Program-made: the position numbers and the translations under genes
Notes under the pieces: model-generated
What the model was told of the DNA's origin: nothing
Seen by the model: only the letters and a program-made list of their open reading frames with translations
Databases searched by the model: none
Origin: Sepiola atlantica
Taxonomy: Eukaryota > Mollusca > Cephalopoda > Sepiida > Sepiolidae
Reading direction: 5' to 3'
Assembly: GCA_963556195.1 (NCBI GenBank)
Contig: OY744519.1
Span: 105,771,500-105,835,499 of the forward strand
Length of the DNA stretch: 64,000 nucleotides
Part shown: one piece after another, positions 24,133-35,489 of the stretch
Position numbering within the stretch: position 1 is the stretch's first letter
How the letters are laid out: the number at the start of each line of letters is the position of its first letter

Positions 24133-25539
24133 GTAATATATCTAGATAAATAGCGAGTGCGAACACTGACGGAGCATAACTTATTTCCGTCATTTTTTTA
24201 TAGATGGAGTACACTACTATTATAATATAATTAAAAGAAATCAAATCAACGATTATTATACTCCAATTAAATAACTTAAATACCCGTTTGCCCATGTCAA
24301 GGCTTTTAGTATCTTACGTCATGGTTTAAGTCGATTTATAAGTATTTTAAGTTATGCAACGAAAACCTGCATTATTTTCACAACAATCGAATGCTAAATT
24401 AACTTTAAAGTCAGCGTACGAAATACTTTTCTGTTTCGTCTGTTCATGAATAGCAATACAAATAATTTCTATTTCAATCACGTGACAGGCGACACTTTGT
24501 GTTTTCATGTTTGACTTCTCTGTTTTGTTTTCTTTGTTTCGTCTCGATTCCATTTCATTCACACAATTTAAAGCCTTACTAACCACACGAGCAGGAATTG
24601 GACGAGTTCGGTCATGTACTGCGTCAATTCCTTTGCAAATCCTTTTCTAGAGAGTTGCAAGCAAAGCTACAATGCAAACAAAAATGTCGGACACAATAGC
24701 GAATAATACAATCAAAGATGGCGACTGATGCGTGAATATCCCCAAAGAAGCAGACCATAAGCGTAATCTCTTCGAATTGAAAAGTGTTCACGTGACACGT
24801 CTGATGCGAAATGTTTGCACGCGACCTCCATTTTTATTTCCTTGCCTAGATTTTTATTTAGTTTTTTCCCTTACGCGTACTTTTGTATCATTTTTGCAAC
24901 CAGTCACTTTTGCCTCTCGACCGAGTCTTCATTTCTAAATCCTTTATCAATTAGTGTTTTCTTTCATCATTGACGTTAAATAACTTTTTAAAAATATGTT
25001 TCTATTTCATAATTGTTATTTTTCTGTTGCATGTATGTTTTTTTTTCAATCTCCGAAAGTGTTACTTTTGTTGTGGTTGTTTGTTGTTGCTGTTGTTAAT
25101 TTTTGTTGTTATTTTTGTTGTTGTTAAGAGAGTCAGACTTCTACATTGAGCTCACGACGATCGTTCATCAGGTGTGTCTTGTCTGCATGTAGACCCCTTC
25201 GTTAGTCGCAGCTATCCAATAACCTGCAAGATTGCATGTTTGTACGCTTGACACCGAGAGCAGCAAAGCTCAGCAGTTGTATGCGAATTCGGGGAAGGAT
25301 TGGTTTAGAACACACAAAGGACTGACGCAGAAACAACGTTGCTACTATCACTCCATTGACTTGCCGTTCCGCGCCTGGCACGTCTTTGCTTATCACATGT
25401 AGAGGCAAGAGACGACCCGATACCAACAGATCGTTGTGCCGACTCCCATGAGTGGCCTTGCCAGGTACGAGAATTCCAGACGGCATAGCTCAGACACTAT
25501 CGCTTTGCTACCGCCCCTACCACGGTTAGGAAGGTTGGG
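23700..25539. other. no gene recognised
   Basis: 24101-24130 is (TA)n and 25075-25125 is GTT-rich. AAGATGGCGAC at 24715-24725 resembles a YY1 promoter motif, but no exon or CpG cluster supports a promoter. Frames at 25202-25654 have no family motif. Confidence 0.4.
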
Positions 25540-26065
25540 CTTTAAGGGTTGCAGTTGCTGTTTATGCTGGTTTTGTTCTTTTTCTTGTTCTCTAAGCTCT
25601 ATTTTTACTACTACTCATCCTTCTTATTCTCTTAGTCTTTTGCTTTCTTGTTAGATTTATTCTTTTTTATTCTATATTTACCTTACCCATCCTTTTCTTC
25701 CTTTTTTCTAATTCTTCCGAATTATTTTTCATTTGCATAACTATTATCTCCATCATTACTCTCAGCCACCTTTTCCCCCTCATCATATGTTATCCGCCTT
25801 CTCCCCCTTCCACATTAATTTTCTTTTTTCATTCATCTTCACAAAAATTTATCTTTTTCACTACAACATCCATCTATCTTCATAACGCTCATCTTCATCC
25901 GCATCTTTTTCATCAAAATCAAGAGTATCTTCCCAACAATCCGCTTTATTCTCACCACAATTTACTTCCTAAATTCTTCCTTTTTATCAACATCACTCCA
26001 CTTTCCTTTTTTTTATTCCAAGAACCATTTATTTCACTCCTGAAATCTTGAAGCAATCTATTCCA
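25540..26065. repeat. pyrimidine-rich tract
   Basis: About 500 bases with a strong T/C bias on the plus strand and no coding frame. Could be a decayed (CTT/CT) satellite or a TE untranslated region. Confidence 0.5.
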
Positions 26066-26912
26066 TTTTATTGTCATTGTTTTTCGTTCTTAGCAGGCAA
26101 CACATTCTGCATAAATTAAACATCAACTTATCTGCGAGTAGTCCTTTTCTGTCCAATTATTTTCTTCAATTTTTGCTTCACTTCTGAATTACATCCATAA
26201 AAGGCTTCTTTTACATTAAAAAAGGATATCATAAAATCTAGTAAAAATTTCGTTTTCGTTTTGTAGTCGTCATATGTCAAACCCAACTTTAGGTACTATC
26301 CATTTACAAAGATCCGAGATCATTTAAATTAAATACCCTCAAAATCCTCGTTCGCAAAAGGTTACCCGATATTTTCAAATCTTTTTTATGGCTTTTCAAG
26401 ATGTGTTTGCTGAGGAAAAGCAAAAGAATGAAGAGATAGCCATTCATTTGTCCGTTGAATAGCGTTAATGGCGAATGATACTGGTGTGAAGACCTCGGAA
26501 CAGATCAATATTTGCTAAAAGCAAATAAAAGAAAAGAAAATGATTGTGGAATTAAATTCAATCATCGTTAATTGATTGAAAACTTTCATGGGATTAAAAG
26601 AGCGATCTTGGATGCATGATTTTATGTTCTTAAAAACTTTTATTTTACGAATCTGATGGGCGAGATAAGATTTTCACCTTTACAGAGATAATTGCTTCAC
26701 ACAAAGCGACGATATGAGCATTCAATCTGATCTTTGGAAAATGTTATTCGATCTTCATCTTATATATATATATATATATTCACAGCTCTGGTTAGCGAGT
26801 AACGTAACAAGTAAACTACCCTTTAACATTTAACAGACCCATAACTAATTTTATACATCTTTTTTATGGATCTACGTCGTACTCTTTTGGCTTTGTTTCG
26901 CGTTAGGTTTTA
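26066..26912. other. no gene recognised
   Basis: AT-rich. A short (TA)n run lies at 26761-26780. Confidence 0.4.
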
Positions 26913-26980
26913 TAATACTACTACTGCTACTACTACTATTACTACTACTACTACTACTACTACTAATAATAATAATAATG

Positions 26981-27012
<32 letters not shown>

Positions 27013-27030
27013 AATGATACTACTACTATT
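26913..27030. repeat. (CTA)n-(AAT)n compound microsatellite
   Basis: ACT repeats pass into AAT/GATAAT repeats and back to ACT. Confidence 0.9.
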
Positions 27031-27339
27031 TTTGCTACTACTAAACATAATAAACAGCTCTATTTAATACTTTTCCGAAATATAAAAACTACAAATGTGA
27101 ACAGGAGCAGAGAGTTACTTGTAAGGTATTCTCCCGTTCAATTCCTTAATTATTTATTTCTCAAAACAATAAGGGAGAAAATAAAGTAAATACAAGAAAT
27201 ACAAAAGGCAGCACTTACATAACATCAAATTAGTATTCACTACACTACCACATGCGCTTTTCACCAAATACAAACATACACATTAAACAGACACACGTCT
27301 ATACGCATACACATGTACTTACATGTACATATACACATA

Positions 27340-28345
27340 CAGGTTGAGAAAGTAACATTTAAAGTGAACGTTGTTTTTTTCTCAATAGCATATATTGATG
27401 TCATAATCATGCTTAACACTATTATCCTTTACTTTTACGAAACTTTCGCTCATATAAGTAATCAGGAAAACAAACGTAAAAAAGTATGTGATTTGCTGAA
27501 TGCACACGTCATACCAAATGGGATTTCAAGTAAAGTTAGAGTATCCATAAACATTGTTCATAATGGAAATATTAGTAAGACTATGTGAACACTATTACGA
27601 AGAGGTCTGGGAGTGGAGAAATCAACAAAAACCTACCTAAACTTTAATCAAAGCTTTCAAATCCTTAATCCTAAAGGATTAAACACAATGCATGAGAAAA
27701 ATGGCAATTGAATTTGAGATAGACAACAGGACGATTAGAAATGCATTAAAATATGATTTGAGGGTAGAATCTTACACAGATTTTCACTACCGTGGCCCTT
27801 CCGAACCGCAAAGATAACATATTTATCGCTAAATCGACAATTAAGATTAAAATGACATTTAAGAACAACATCTTGCTCAAGTTATTGCTTTTGCTGTTGT
27901 TAATTCCGATGAGAAGGAAAATACCTATAAAATTCTTCAAAGATGATGAAAAGATCAATGTTAATACTTACTAGAACACTCTGAAATATCACTTATTATC
28001 ATTGCTTATGACAAACTACTCAGATAATAAGTATGTATAGACACAGGATGGTGTTCCAGCCGTAGTTAGAAAAATACAAGATTCCTGCACATCCAACTAA
28101 AGCGATATTGGGGAATTATTTTCATGATCGCCTTCTAGCCTATATCTAAACTACCTTGAATATGCTATTTTGGGCGCTTTAGAACATGCTACTAATAGAA
28201 AATCACAAAGCAATGTCGACTATCTTAAAGATACTATTAAAGAAACATTAGAGAAGTTGTCTCCCAAATATTTGAGGAACACTTGCGCAAACTTTAGGAA
28301 GCGTGTGAAGGCAGTTATTTAGAAAAAAGGGGCACATAGAATAGA
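27340..28345 (+). pseudogene. mariner-like transposase relic 2
   Basis: Plus strand. The HTH region includes KVCDLLNAHVIPNGISSKV (about 27480-27540, family form ICDLFRAGxSPxxISxxL). Then comes SMRKMAIEFEIDNRTIRNAL-like sequence with DLRVESY (27685-27775), which is the second HTH, and a KKxLERSK-like segment. The catalytic part has TQDGVPA-like sequence at about 28040 and YLEYAILGALEHATN at 28145 (family PLDYxxWGxLE). The end is NVDYLKDTIKETLEKLSPKYLRNTC...FRKRVKAVI, stopping at 28322. Order and motifs fit a Tc1/mariner transposase, but frames change repeatedly and the first catalytic motif is not visible. It belongs to a different lineage from the 12-kb relic, because the C-terminal sequence differs. 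Confidence 0.75.
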
Positions 28346-28544
28346 CACATTTCATATCATGTGAATTTTATTGTGGCAAATAAATGTTCATGACTTTAAA
28401 TAAATTGATTGGTAATACACCGTCTTTTAATTCCTTACTTAAAACGTTGTAAATGCTGCTTTCCTACCCTGTATATCCACATACATTTCTATTTAGGAAC
28501 AACAACTTCACCAGAAGCAAATACAATTGTGAGTCAAGAGAAAT

Positions 28545-28545
<1 letters not shown>

Positions 28546-28621
<76 letters not shown>
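28546..28621. repeat. (TA)n microsatellite
   Basis: About 75 bp of pure (TA)n abutting the foldback at 28621. Confidence 0.95.
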
Positions 28622-28624
<3 letters not shown>

Positions 28625-28796
28625 TTTGGTACAGAAAAATTAGTACAACATTCGTGCCGTCGGTTTCAAGCACGGAAGGTGTTACCCATCCGGCTCTCTT
28701 CAGATAACAGAAGCTGAAGAGAGCCGGATGGGTAATACCTTCCGTGCTTGAAACCGACGGTACGAATGTTGTACTAATTTTTTTGTACCAAAATAA
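28621..28796. mobile_element. foldback element, 83-bp arms, 10-base loop
   Basis: Arm one 28621-28703 and arm two 28714-28796 are reverse complements with about three mismatches; the loop is ATAACAGAAG. Arm sequence includes GTACAACATTCG, CGTCGGTTTCAAGCACGGAAG and CATCCGGCTCTCTTCAG. It contains no coding frame beyond shadow ORFs. The GC-richer arms contrast with the (TA)n at its left edge. Confidence 0.9.
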
Positions 28797-28882
28797 ATAA
28801 ATATTATGCTCTTAATTTTTAACTTTAATTCTTAATTAATCGAGCACTCTGCTGGGATTTTTCCTCCCATTTTACAAAGAAG

Positions 28883-28883
<1 letters not shown>

Positions 28884-28965
<82 letters not shown>
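28884..28965. repeat. (TA)n microsatellite
   Basis: About 82 bp of (TA)n. Confidence 0.95.
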
Positions 28966-28966
<1 letters not shown>

Positions 28967-28969
28967 TAT

Positions 28970-30790
28970 CCATTGCATTCTATAAACATTTAAACAATTT
29001 CGGACGCATTAAAAACTCAATACAAATAATTATTCAGAAAATACAAGGGAATACTTCCTTAACATAATATACCTTGAACTTTTGAATACCAGTAAACAAT
29101 GTAAAGTAAGGATTCCCTTTGGTTTGAATGAAAACAGAAACAAAAAAGTAATATATAAATTTAATAAATATAGATACATTTTGATTTTTTGCAGCCTGTT
29201 TGTGTCGAATATAAACTGATGAAGCCTTTTCGTTAGTGTTTATACTATTTTGTATACCATGAAAATGTATGTTTTTCAGTCTACTTTTAACTAGACTAAG
29301 TAAGTATCCTACCCAGTATTTACACGTTCAAACCATTCATTTGTACCATATACTTTACATTCTTTAATAGCCCATGCTATTTTTATATTTCTAGTTATTT
29401 AACATAATACTGTTCGCATTGAATAGTCGGTGAATGACAAACCTTAGGCTATTAAATTATTGTAAGAAAATATTACTTTTCACAAAGCTCGATTCTGTCA
29501 TGTTGGGTATATTATTTTTCAAAAAAGTATTTCTCTTAATAATTATTTTTCTAAATATTTGTTACAGTCTACTAACCTAATCCTACACCTAAACCTAACC
29601 TAATCCTAACTGGCAGAAAGTCTGAATTAATGTTAGTGGTAAAAATATTCGTTAACTGCATGAAAATGCTAGAATAGTCCGGAAATAAGATATCACTTTA
29701 CGTTAAATTTATGTACGAAACTGATACCTCTCTCGAAGTTTTAAAATAATAAAATAATTGCTTAAAAAAGTAGAATCTCATTGGGGGGGGGATGAGACGA
29801 TTCGGCGGAGAATGTTTATTCACAAATGTATTTAACAAAATTCTTGATCTTTTTTAAGTAAATAAATTAAGGTAACATCGTAATATACGCAGGCTCTACA
29901 AAACCGTCATAAAAGGTAATAAGTTGATAATAATATATATATTTTATTCTAGAATCTATAACACTATATTTATGTTTTTGTTATCCTGCGTAGGCAATAA
30001 TATGTGGTAGTGTTATATCGCCAGATTTCAAACTGGATTGAAATAACTCTTTAGAAATGAAATTGCATTACTTTTCTAAGCTTTCTATAAATATAACAAT
30101 TCTAACGATGCAATGTGAAAGAACTTTACGAAATGCGATCGATCGGTAAGAGCTAAAATAATCGCGTAATATTTCTTGCTTTTTAAAGTCGGATACGCAA
30201 TAATAATGAGTATAAAATGCCGACAAAAGTGGGTGAAAAGAACAAGAAAAAGTATAGGAAAACCTTAGTAAATAAAACTCGTTTGCATTCATTCATTCGT
30301 TCTTAATAAAGAGGCGGGAATATATAGCGAATCTGTAGACGGTTGTTCCTCAAAGCAAATATTGTATTTCTATAAGAAGCGAACACGGAGCTTTCTCTAA
30401 AAACATTTGGCTTTTGTTGCAGACATTGTTAGTAGCGAAGTCAACTGAGGCCGTATAAAAATAGTATCTATATCTCTCTGTATATATAAAGTTAGGTGTG
30501 ATCTCTCTGTATATATAAAGTTAGGTGTGTGTATATATTTATCGATGCCGATCAAGGAAACTTAACACTATGATATAACGAGTTTCAGATTTACTGACCG
30601 ACGGGCGAACTGATCCCCGTATAATAATGCTTGGATGGATCCGAAATGCTATTTCAACTAACTGGGTTCATTTAGTTAATCAAACTTCATATGACGTTCA
30701 ATGGGATCTACCACTCAAATCCTCAGTCGATATAACACTCAGATACGGCCAAAGGTTTAATACTGCTGTTAGATCAGGTGAGGTGTCGCA
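28970..30790. other. no gene recognised
   Basis: Contains a degenerate telomere-like stretch at 29577-29618, a G8 run at 29785 and a short direct repeat (ATCTCTCTGTATATATAAAG twice, 30471-30520). A possible hammerhead remnant (CTGATGAAG then CGTTAG) lies at 29217-29245 but lacks GAAA. Confidence 0.4.
29577..29618. repeat. degenerate telomere-like (CCTAA)n stretch
   Basis: AACCTAATCCTACACCTAAAC followed by CTAACCTAATCCTAAC. It resembles (CCCTAA)n with lost C residues. Too short to be telomeric. Confidence 0.5.
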
Positions 30791-30799
30791 CAGAGCACC

Positions 30800-31160
30800 T
30801 TTCTTGCCTTGAGAGAGAACAAAATCGCTTTCGAAATCTAGTGCAGGGTGATCTCTTCTCTTCCATATAACCCTTTCTTACAGAAGAGACGTTTCTAGTC
30901 TCTCTCTGCTCTATCGCTGTTGCTATGGAAAGTGCTCGACTGGGCCGCAGTCTTTAGTTTCTCTTTGTAAAACATTCACAGTAAGAACGCACCTTACTAC
31001 CACAACGGAAAAAGGGTTTTCTTTTTTCCTACCATGTGATTTGAGTCAGGTGGAATTCCCATCGACAAAACTTTATTGCAAGGTCTTAGTTGATTTCAAC
31101 TTTGTTGTCTTCAAATCCAATGTTAACAAACTCTTGTCATGAACATGTCCAAAACGAATC
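30800..31160 (+). pseudogene. LINE-C type 3' coding end, copy 2
   Basis: Reads LVQGDLFSSI, then (frameshifted) a TSLxLLYRxxYGKCS-like block near 30895-30950, then FVKHSQ.ERTLLPQRKKGFS and finally VEFPSTKLYCKVLVDF with VVFKSNVNKLLS ending near 31138. This is the DLFSSL...LLYRYxxGxCSxEL...FKSNVNKxL tail also seen in LINE-C at 18428-18870. Several frame changes. Confidence 0.7.
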
Positions 31161-31240
31161 GGAACTGCTATTTCAAACTAAACTGGTGTGAAAAAACAAA
31201 TTAACTTACATTTCAAACTTAAACGTGGCAGATTTCCAGT

Positions 31241-31241
<1 letters not shown>

Positions 31242-31275
<34 letters not shown>
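31242..31275. repeat. (TA)n microsatellite
   Basis: About 34 bp of (TA)n at the edge of a PLE-type terminal repeat. Confidence 0.95.
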
Positions 31276-31278
<3 letters not shown>

Positions 31279-31722
31279 AAATTTGTGTAATTCGGCAGCA
31301 TTCCTTCTCTTATGCATGTTTGGTTAAACAGTAGCGACAGCTTCTGTTTATTTATTTTTTGATTCGTTTTTTCCATTCGTCGCACGACTGATTTGGTATT
31401 GTCGTCCATGTTATATAAAAAATCGCAATATTTTCGCGAACGTTTTCGACCGACGTCAGTCATCTTCAGACGGATGAATGAGTATGCAAAAAAAATATTG
31501 TATTTGTCTCCCCATAATGGAAGCATTGTTTATTCAAGTAAATAAACCTAGTATCAACCATGTTCGTTATGAGGGGGCGAAGCTATGTTGAAGTGTTGTT
31601 GAAGTGGTATTGAAATGTTTTTTAAAAACGCCTTCTTAATGATTCATCAATCTTTTATTTTGCAAAAAAATGAATGAATAAATAAACAGAAGCTGTCGCT
31701 ACTGTTTAACCAAACATGCATA
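31276..31722. mobile_element. PLE-type terminal sequence bounded by inverted repeats
   Basis: ATGCATGTTTGGTTAAACAG and on to CTTCTGTTTATTTATT (about 31307-31354) recurs inverted at about 31674-31720. The inner 310 bases include the hammerhead motif at 31435-31472. The left end (GGCAGCATT...TTATG) resembles 60630-60660, another PLE end. Both outer ends touch (TA)n. Inverted terminal copies are a known PLE arrangement. Confidence 0.6.
31435..31472 (-). ncRNA. hammerhead ribozyme motif, PLE type
   Basis: Minus strand: CCGT, core CTGAAGA, one extra T, stem II GACT-GACGTC-GGTC, GAAA, then ACGT (two-base-pair stem III, no loop), cleavage-site TC, then GCG. Stem I is CGT/GCG (3 bp, one wobble). Core bases are all canonical. 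As with other PLE hammerheads, the tiny stem III implies action as a dimer. Confidence 0.65.
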
Positions 31723-31725
31723 TAT

Positions 31726-31775
<50 letters not shown>
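31720..31775. repeat. (TA)n microsatellite
   Basis: (TA)n with one AAA interruption. Confidence 0.95.
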
Positions 31776-31777
<2 letters not shown>

Positions 31778-31778
31778 G

Positions 31779-32214
31779 AGGAGATGGGCAGGGGGTTACT
31801 TAGAGGCCCCCCTCCTAGGCGTGGCAAGGTCAGTTAGTTTTTTTGGTGTTTGATGGTCGGTTGGATCCGTGTGCCTTTCAGAAAGAGATGGGCTCTTAAC
31901 TATAAGATTGTGTTTTGATGTGGCTGGGGAACAGTTTTCAGCTGCAAGTCTGTTGTTCGAAAACGAGCATCCGTATAACTCCCAATCAAGAAAACAGTGT
32001 TACTTGTTTAAACGGGAACTGCGATTTCATTTGGAGGGAGAATTCTTCTGCTGCAGAACTGACTGAGACAACACGGCTGACACTGAGACCAGCGACGGAA
32101 TCGATCAGGACGATCACGACCTATGCAGTGGACGGACACATATACGTTTATAGCTGTACCCACGTGTGTAGCCGAGCAGCAAGAATGCTTTAATTCTAAA
32201 TCAGTTGGTCACTG
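31779..32214. other. no gene recognised
   Basis: Less AT-rich than the surroundings, with a 92-codon plus frame (31915-32193) of no known family. May be a 5' part of whatever carries LINE-A copy 3. Confidence 0.35.
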
Positions 32215-32605
32215 ATTATTTTGCACAAACGAAAAACAAAATCCTCTGGGATATGGATATACAAACAGATAAATTCATACAAGACCTGATGTTATTATAA
32301 AATACAAAAAGAAAAACCTTGTAAAATCGTAGACTTCGCCGTTCCAGCAGCCCACAGAGTGAAGATCAAAGACACGGAAAAACGAAGTAAATACACAGAA
32401 CTAGCCAGAGAACTGAAAGGGATATAGAGCATGAAGAAAGTTAGTATAAAACCAATAATCATAGGAGAACTAGGAACAATCCCAAAAAACCTGGAGAAAA
32501 GAGTGGGAGAAATTGGAATCAAAGGGACTATCGAAACCATACAAAGGACGGCAATGATCAAAACAGCTTCAATCTTAAGGAAAATCCTTGAATGCGGAAA
32601 CTAAC
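32215..32605 (+). pseudogene. LINE-A copy 3, C-terminal ORF tail
   Basis: Begins NKILWDMDIQTDKFIQD, then KIVDFAVPAAHRVKIKDTEK (after a frameshift), KYTELARELKG, KPIIIGELGTIPKNLEKRV and IGIKGTIETIQRTAMIKTASI, with LRKILECGN at the end. It matches copy 1 (990-1480) motif for motif and is somewhat better preserved. Confidence 0.85.
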
Positions 32606-32994
32606 ACGCATAAGCTACAAAGACTAACCAATCACAAGGAATTTACAACGGAGAAAACAATACCACACGTTGAACACCACAACAAGAGCCAAGGAACAGA
32701 AACTGCAAGAAACAACACTTCATAATACCCCCTCCCCAATAAATTACACCGGCCTCAGCTATCACTACACAAAAATAAACCAAAGAAACAGAAGTTACAA
32801 GAAACACTATAAGCTCACCTCACATCACCCCACCACCAATTATTTTTAAAATTAAAAAGAATTTTAAAAAAATGTTTTCTAAATAAGGAAAGAGAAAAGA
32901 AAAAAATTAAGGAATTGAAATGAAAAAAATGAAAAAATGAAAAAATTAAAAAAAATTAAACTTTTTTATTTTAATTAATTAAAAAAAAAATTAT

Positions 32995-33025
<31 letters not shown>

Positions 33026-33365
33026 GGTGCCGGCCTAGGCTGACACCAGATAAATATTTGTAAAGGGTCGAGGAGGATGAGAAGACCGATGAGGGACAGC
33101 ACAAACCAGACCTCCACTGGAAAAGTGCAGAGAATGCTGGGACCTTGGGGATGCTTATTGCCACCCAAATCCCAGAGAAGACCAGTTGTCCTTACCAGCG
33201 AGAAATCAATGGTAAGGGGATGTTGCGATACGGCATCGTTATCGAAAAGAGGTGAAGAATACTGGAAATCTGGGGAGACTTGTTGTCACTCAGACTCCAG
33301 GAAATACCACTGGCTGTTGTCGGTGAGCAATCACTGACGATGATCTATGTGAGAACTCCTAGTGA
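32606..33365 (+). mobile_element. LINE-A copy 3, 3' UTR with A-rich insert
   Basis: 33060-33365 matches the tail of copy 1 (1640-1910). 32840-33020 is an A/T-rich low-complexity section (AAATTAAA, TTTATTTATTTATT) with a CTGGTGCCGGCCTAGGCTGAC block at 33023-33045. Confidence 0.65.
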
Positions 33366-33421
33366 GTACAAATAATAAATAAACACATTACGTAAGTTAA
33401 GTGTACTTAAATAAATACAGC

Positions 33422-33527
33422 ATAATCACGTTGCCACATCAATTCCCGTTAGTTCAGTGAAATTAAGCGACGTTGAGCGTGGTTAGTACTAAGATGGGTG
33501 ACTATTTGGGAATACCATGTGCTGTAT
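33422..33527 (+). repeat. 5S-rRNA-like sequence, best preserved copy
   Basis: CACGTTGCCACATCAATTCC, CAGTGAAATTAAGCGACGTTG, AGCGTGGTTAGTACT, AAGATGGGTGACTATTTGGG and AATACCATGTGCTGTA. Box A, intermediate element and box C of animal 5S genes are all recognisable. Lack of rDNA context and substitutions in paired bases favour a 5S pseudogene or 5S-derived SINE. Confidence 0.75.
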
Positions 33528-33947
33528 GCGCTCTTTGCTTATCTCGGCGTTGTTTCCAGTTGTCTTGAATTTCTCCTTGCCACTGTACTCAACAGTGCAG
33601 ACTCAGGAGAGGTGAGGTTGTTATTGCACAACCATTGCTTCACAATTACATGTGCAGTCACACTTGCAGGGAGTATCCATTGTCTCTCAAGACTCAATGG
33701 AGGCCATAATTATGTTGATTTAAACAAAAAAACAACAACATAACATCCCACAGTGATTAGAGTAAAAGCTGTTTTTTCGGAAGCTTTTGAAGTCGTTATT
33801 ATGAGTTGCTGGTCAAATCAGTTTCATCCTTTTAGATAAAAATAATAGACTTCAAGAAGAAAAAAAAAACGGTAAAATAATTTGCAAAATAACTCATTTG
33901 TATTTCGTCAATGTATGTTCTTTAATCTGAAGCCATTTATCGGCAAA

Positions 33948-33950
<3 letters not shown>
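33528..33950. other. possible SINE body, otherwise nothing
   Basis: Follows the 5S-like head. An 81-codon frame here has no known motif. An A-rich stretch with ACAACAACATAACA at 33725-33745 could be a SINE tail. Confidence 0.35.
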
Positions 33951-33954
<4 letters not shown>

Positions 33955-34013
<59 letters not shown>

Positions 34014-34035
34014 GAGTCGTATATATATATATATA
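33955..34035. repeat. (TA)n microsatellite
   Basis: Long (TA)n interrupted once by CGAGTCG. Confidence 0.95.
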
Positions 34036-34071
34036 CTATATTTTTATACACATATTTATTATTTTTTAATG

Positions 34072-34190
34072 TTTCATGCTTACGCAATCGTCAGTGTAGG
34101 AGCTGATAATCACTGCCAGTCTAGTTGCAAAGTCGCCGTTGACTCTGCAATCTGGTATTCAACCCCTAAGCCAGCATTAATTAATATAGG
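34072..34190 (-). repeat. tRNA-related SINE, diverged copy
   Basis: Reverse complement shares GCAGAGTCAA, GACTTTGCAACT, CTCCTACACTGACGATTGCG with 34360-34480. The B-box is degraded. Confidence 0.65.
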
Positions 34191-34359
34191 AAAGAAGATA
34201 ATTTAAATTCAATATAATATCGAATCGGCGGGCATATACAGTAACCTTAGTCATATAGTGTTCAGCAATAGAGGCCGGAACATTGCATTACACATAAATT
34301 GACAGCTTATTATGAATTCACCTAAGTGAACTAATTATTGTTAAAGGAGGCGATAACAA

Positions 34360-34480
34360 TATTTTTACCTACACGCACATGTGTTGCATGATTACGCAAT
34401 CGTCAGTGTAGGAGATGATAATTACTTCCGATCGAAGGATTCGAACCCAGTTGCAAAGTAACTTTTGACTCTGCAGTATA
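34360..34480 (-). repeat. tRNA-related SINE
   Basis: Reverse complement has CTGCAGAGTCAAAAG, B-box GGGTTCGAATCC, GTAATTATCATC, CCTACACTGACGATTGCG and a final TGTAGGTAAAAATA. It aligns along its length with 23340-23467. Confidence 0.75.
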
Positions 34481-34919
34481 TAAATAAATAAATGCTAATT
34501 TTCCCACCTATCCTAATTAAATGAACATCAAAACGTATTACCCTTATTTAATTTTGTGATACAACATAAGGTTTACAAATACCGTATATATAGCAATTTG
34601 AAAACACCCACAAGCAGCTTTAGATGTTCTTAATTACCAAATTTATTTTTTAGCAGTTTCTAATCAATTAATATTTTTAATAAACATTTGTAATTTGAAT
34701 TGTCATATTCTTCTCATATATACACAAACATTTTGTCGCTGGCATAACGTCTGATGTTGCCGGGGTGCTGATAACAAATACTACACTTTTATCTTACTCA
34801 AAGAGCCAAAGAACTATAAAAAAAATGTTTTTATGACTAGGAATGTTTTAATGAATGAAAACATCATGATTAAATAATTTATTGTATTATTTTAAATGGA
34901 GGTGGATAATGTGTCATCA

Positions 34920-35105
34920 GTTTTGTTTTCATAAGACCGCCCTCACAGTAGGAGGGATAGTATAGTATTTATTCTATTGTCTTGACAACAACAGTTTTGG
35001 GGCGTTAGTGTTCATTCATCATGATATCATCCGCTCGGTCATTACCTCCTCATTTGGAAGTTAATCTAGTATATGTTCATTCACCATGATACCTTTCTGC
35101 TAGGC
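34920..35105. repeat. minisatellite, about 62-65-bp unit, degenerate
   Basis: Units contain TAGTATATGTTCATTCACCATGATACC-type sequence followed by a CATTACCTCCTC-type block. The same unit recurs at 61550-61950. Confidence 0.65.
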
Positions 35106-35142
35106 TACAATAAAATGCGACCGGATCCAGCATATATTGCTA

Positions 35143-35204
<62 letters not shown>

Positions 35205-35240
35205 CTGTGTGTCTGTGTGTGTATGTGTGTGTGTGTGAAA
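35143..35240. repeat. (TA)n-(GT)n compound microsatellite
   Basis: (TA)n to 35181 followed by GT repeats with CTG interruptions. Confidence 0.9.
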
Positions 35241-35341
35241 AAGACACACGGAAAACAGGTTAAAATGCAGGAGAAAAGCAAAAACGTTTTTGTTTTACTG
35301 CTGCATTTAAACCTGTTTTCTGTTTGTTTTTTTTCACACAT
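35233..35341. repeat. foldback, arms about 53 bp, no loop
   Basis: The centre is AAAAAC/GTTTTT at 35285/35286. Left GAAAACAGGTTAAAATGCAG pairs with right CTGCATTTAAACCTGTTTTC; the pairing extends outward to GTGTGAAAAA/TTTTTCACAC. Several mismatches. Framed by (TA)n and (GT)n on the left and (TA)n on the right. Confidence 0.8.
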
Positions 35342-35389
35342 TTTGTCTACCACGGCATTTCATTGTCATGACTTATCGTGCACCCTACC

Positions 35390-35390
<1 letters not shown>

Positions 35391-35485
<95 letters not shown>
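35391..35485. repeat. (TA)n microsatellite, longest in the window
   Basis: About 95 bp of uninterrupted (TA)n. Confidence 0.95.
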
Positions 35486-35487
<2 letters not shown>

Positions 35488-35489
35488 TA

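Noticed and set aside
24640..24745. AAGATGGCGAC, YY1-like, with a tiny ATG frame; possible promoter
   Set aside because: No CpG-rich context, no splice-consistent exon and no conserved coding frame nearby.
22440..33527. Functional 5S rRNA genes
   Set aside because: Paired and box positions are substituted, one copy is internally deleted, and there is no tandem array.
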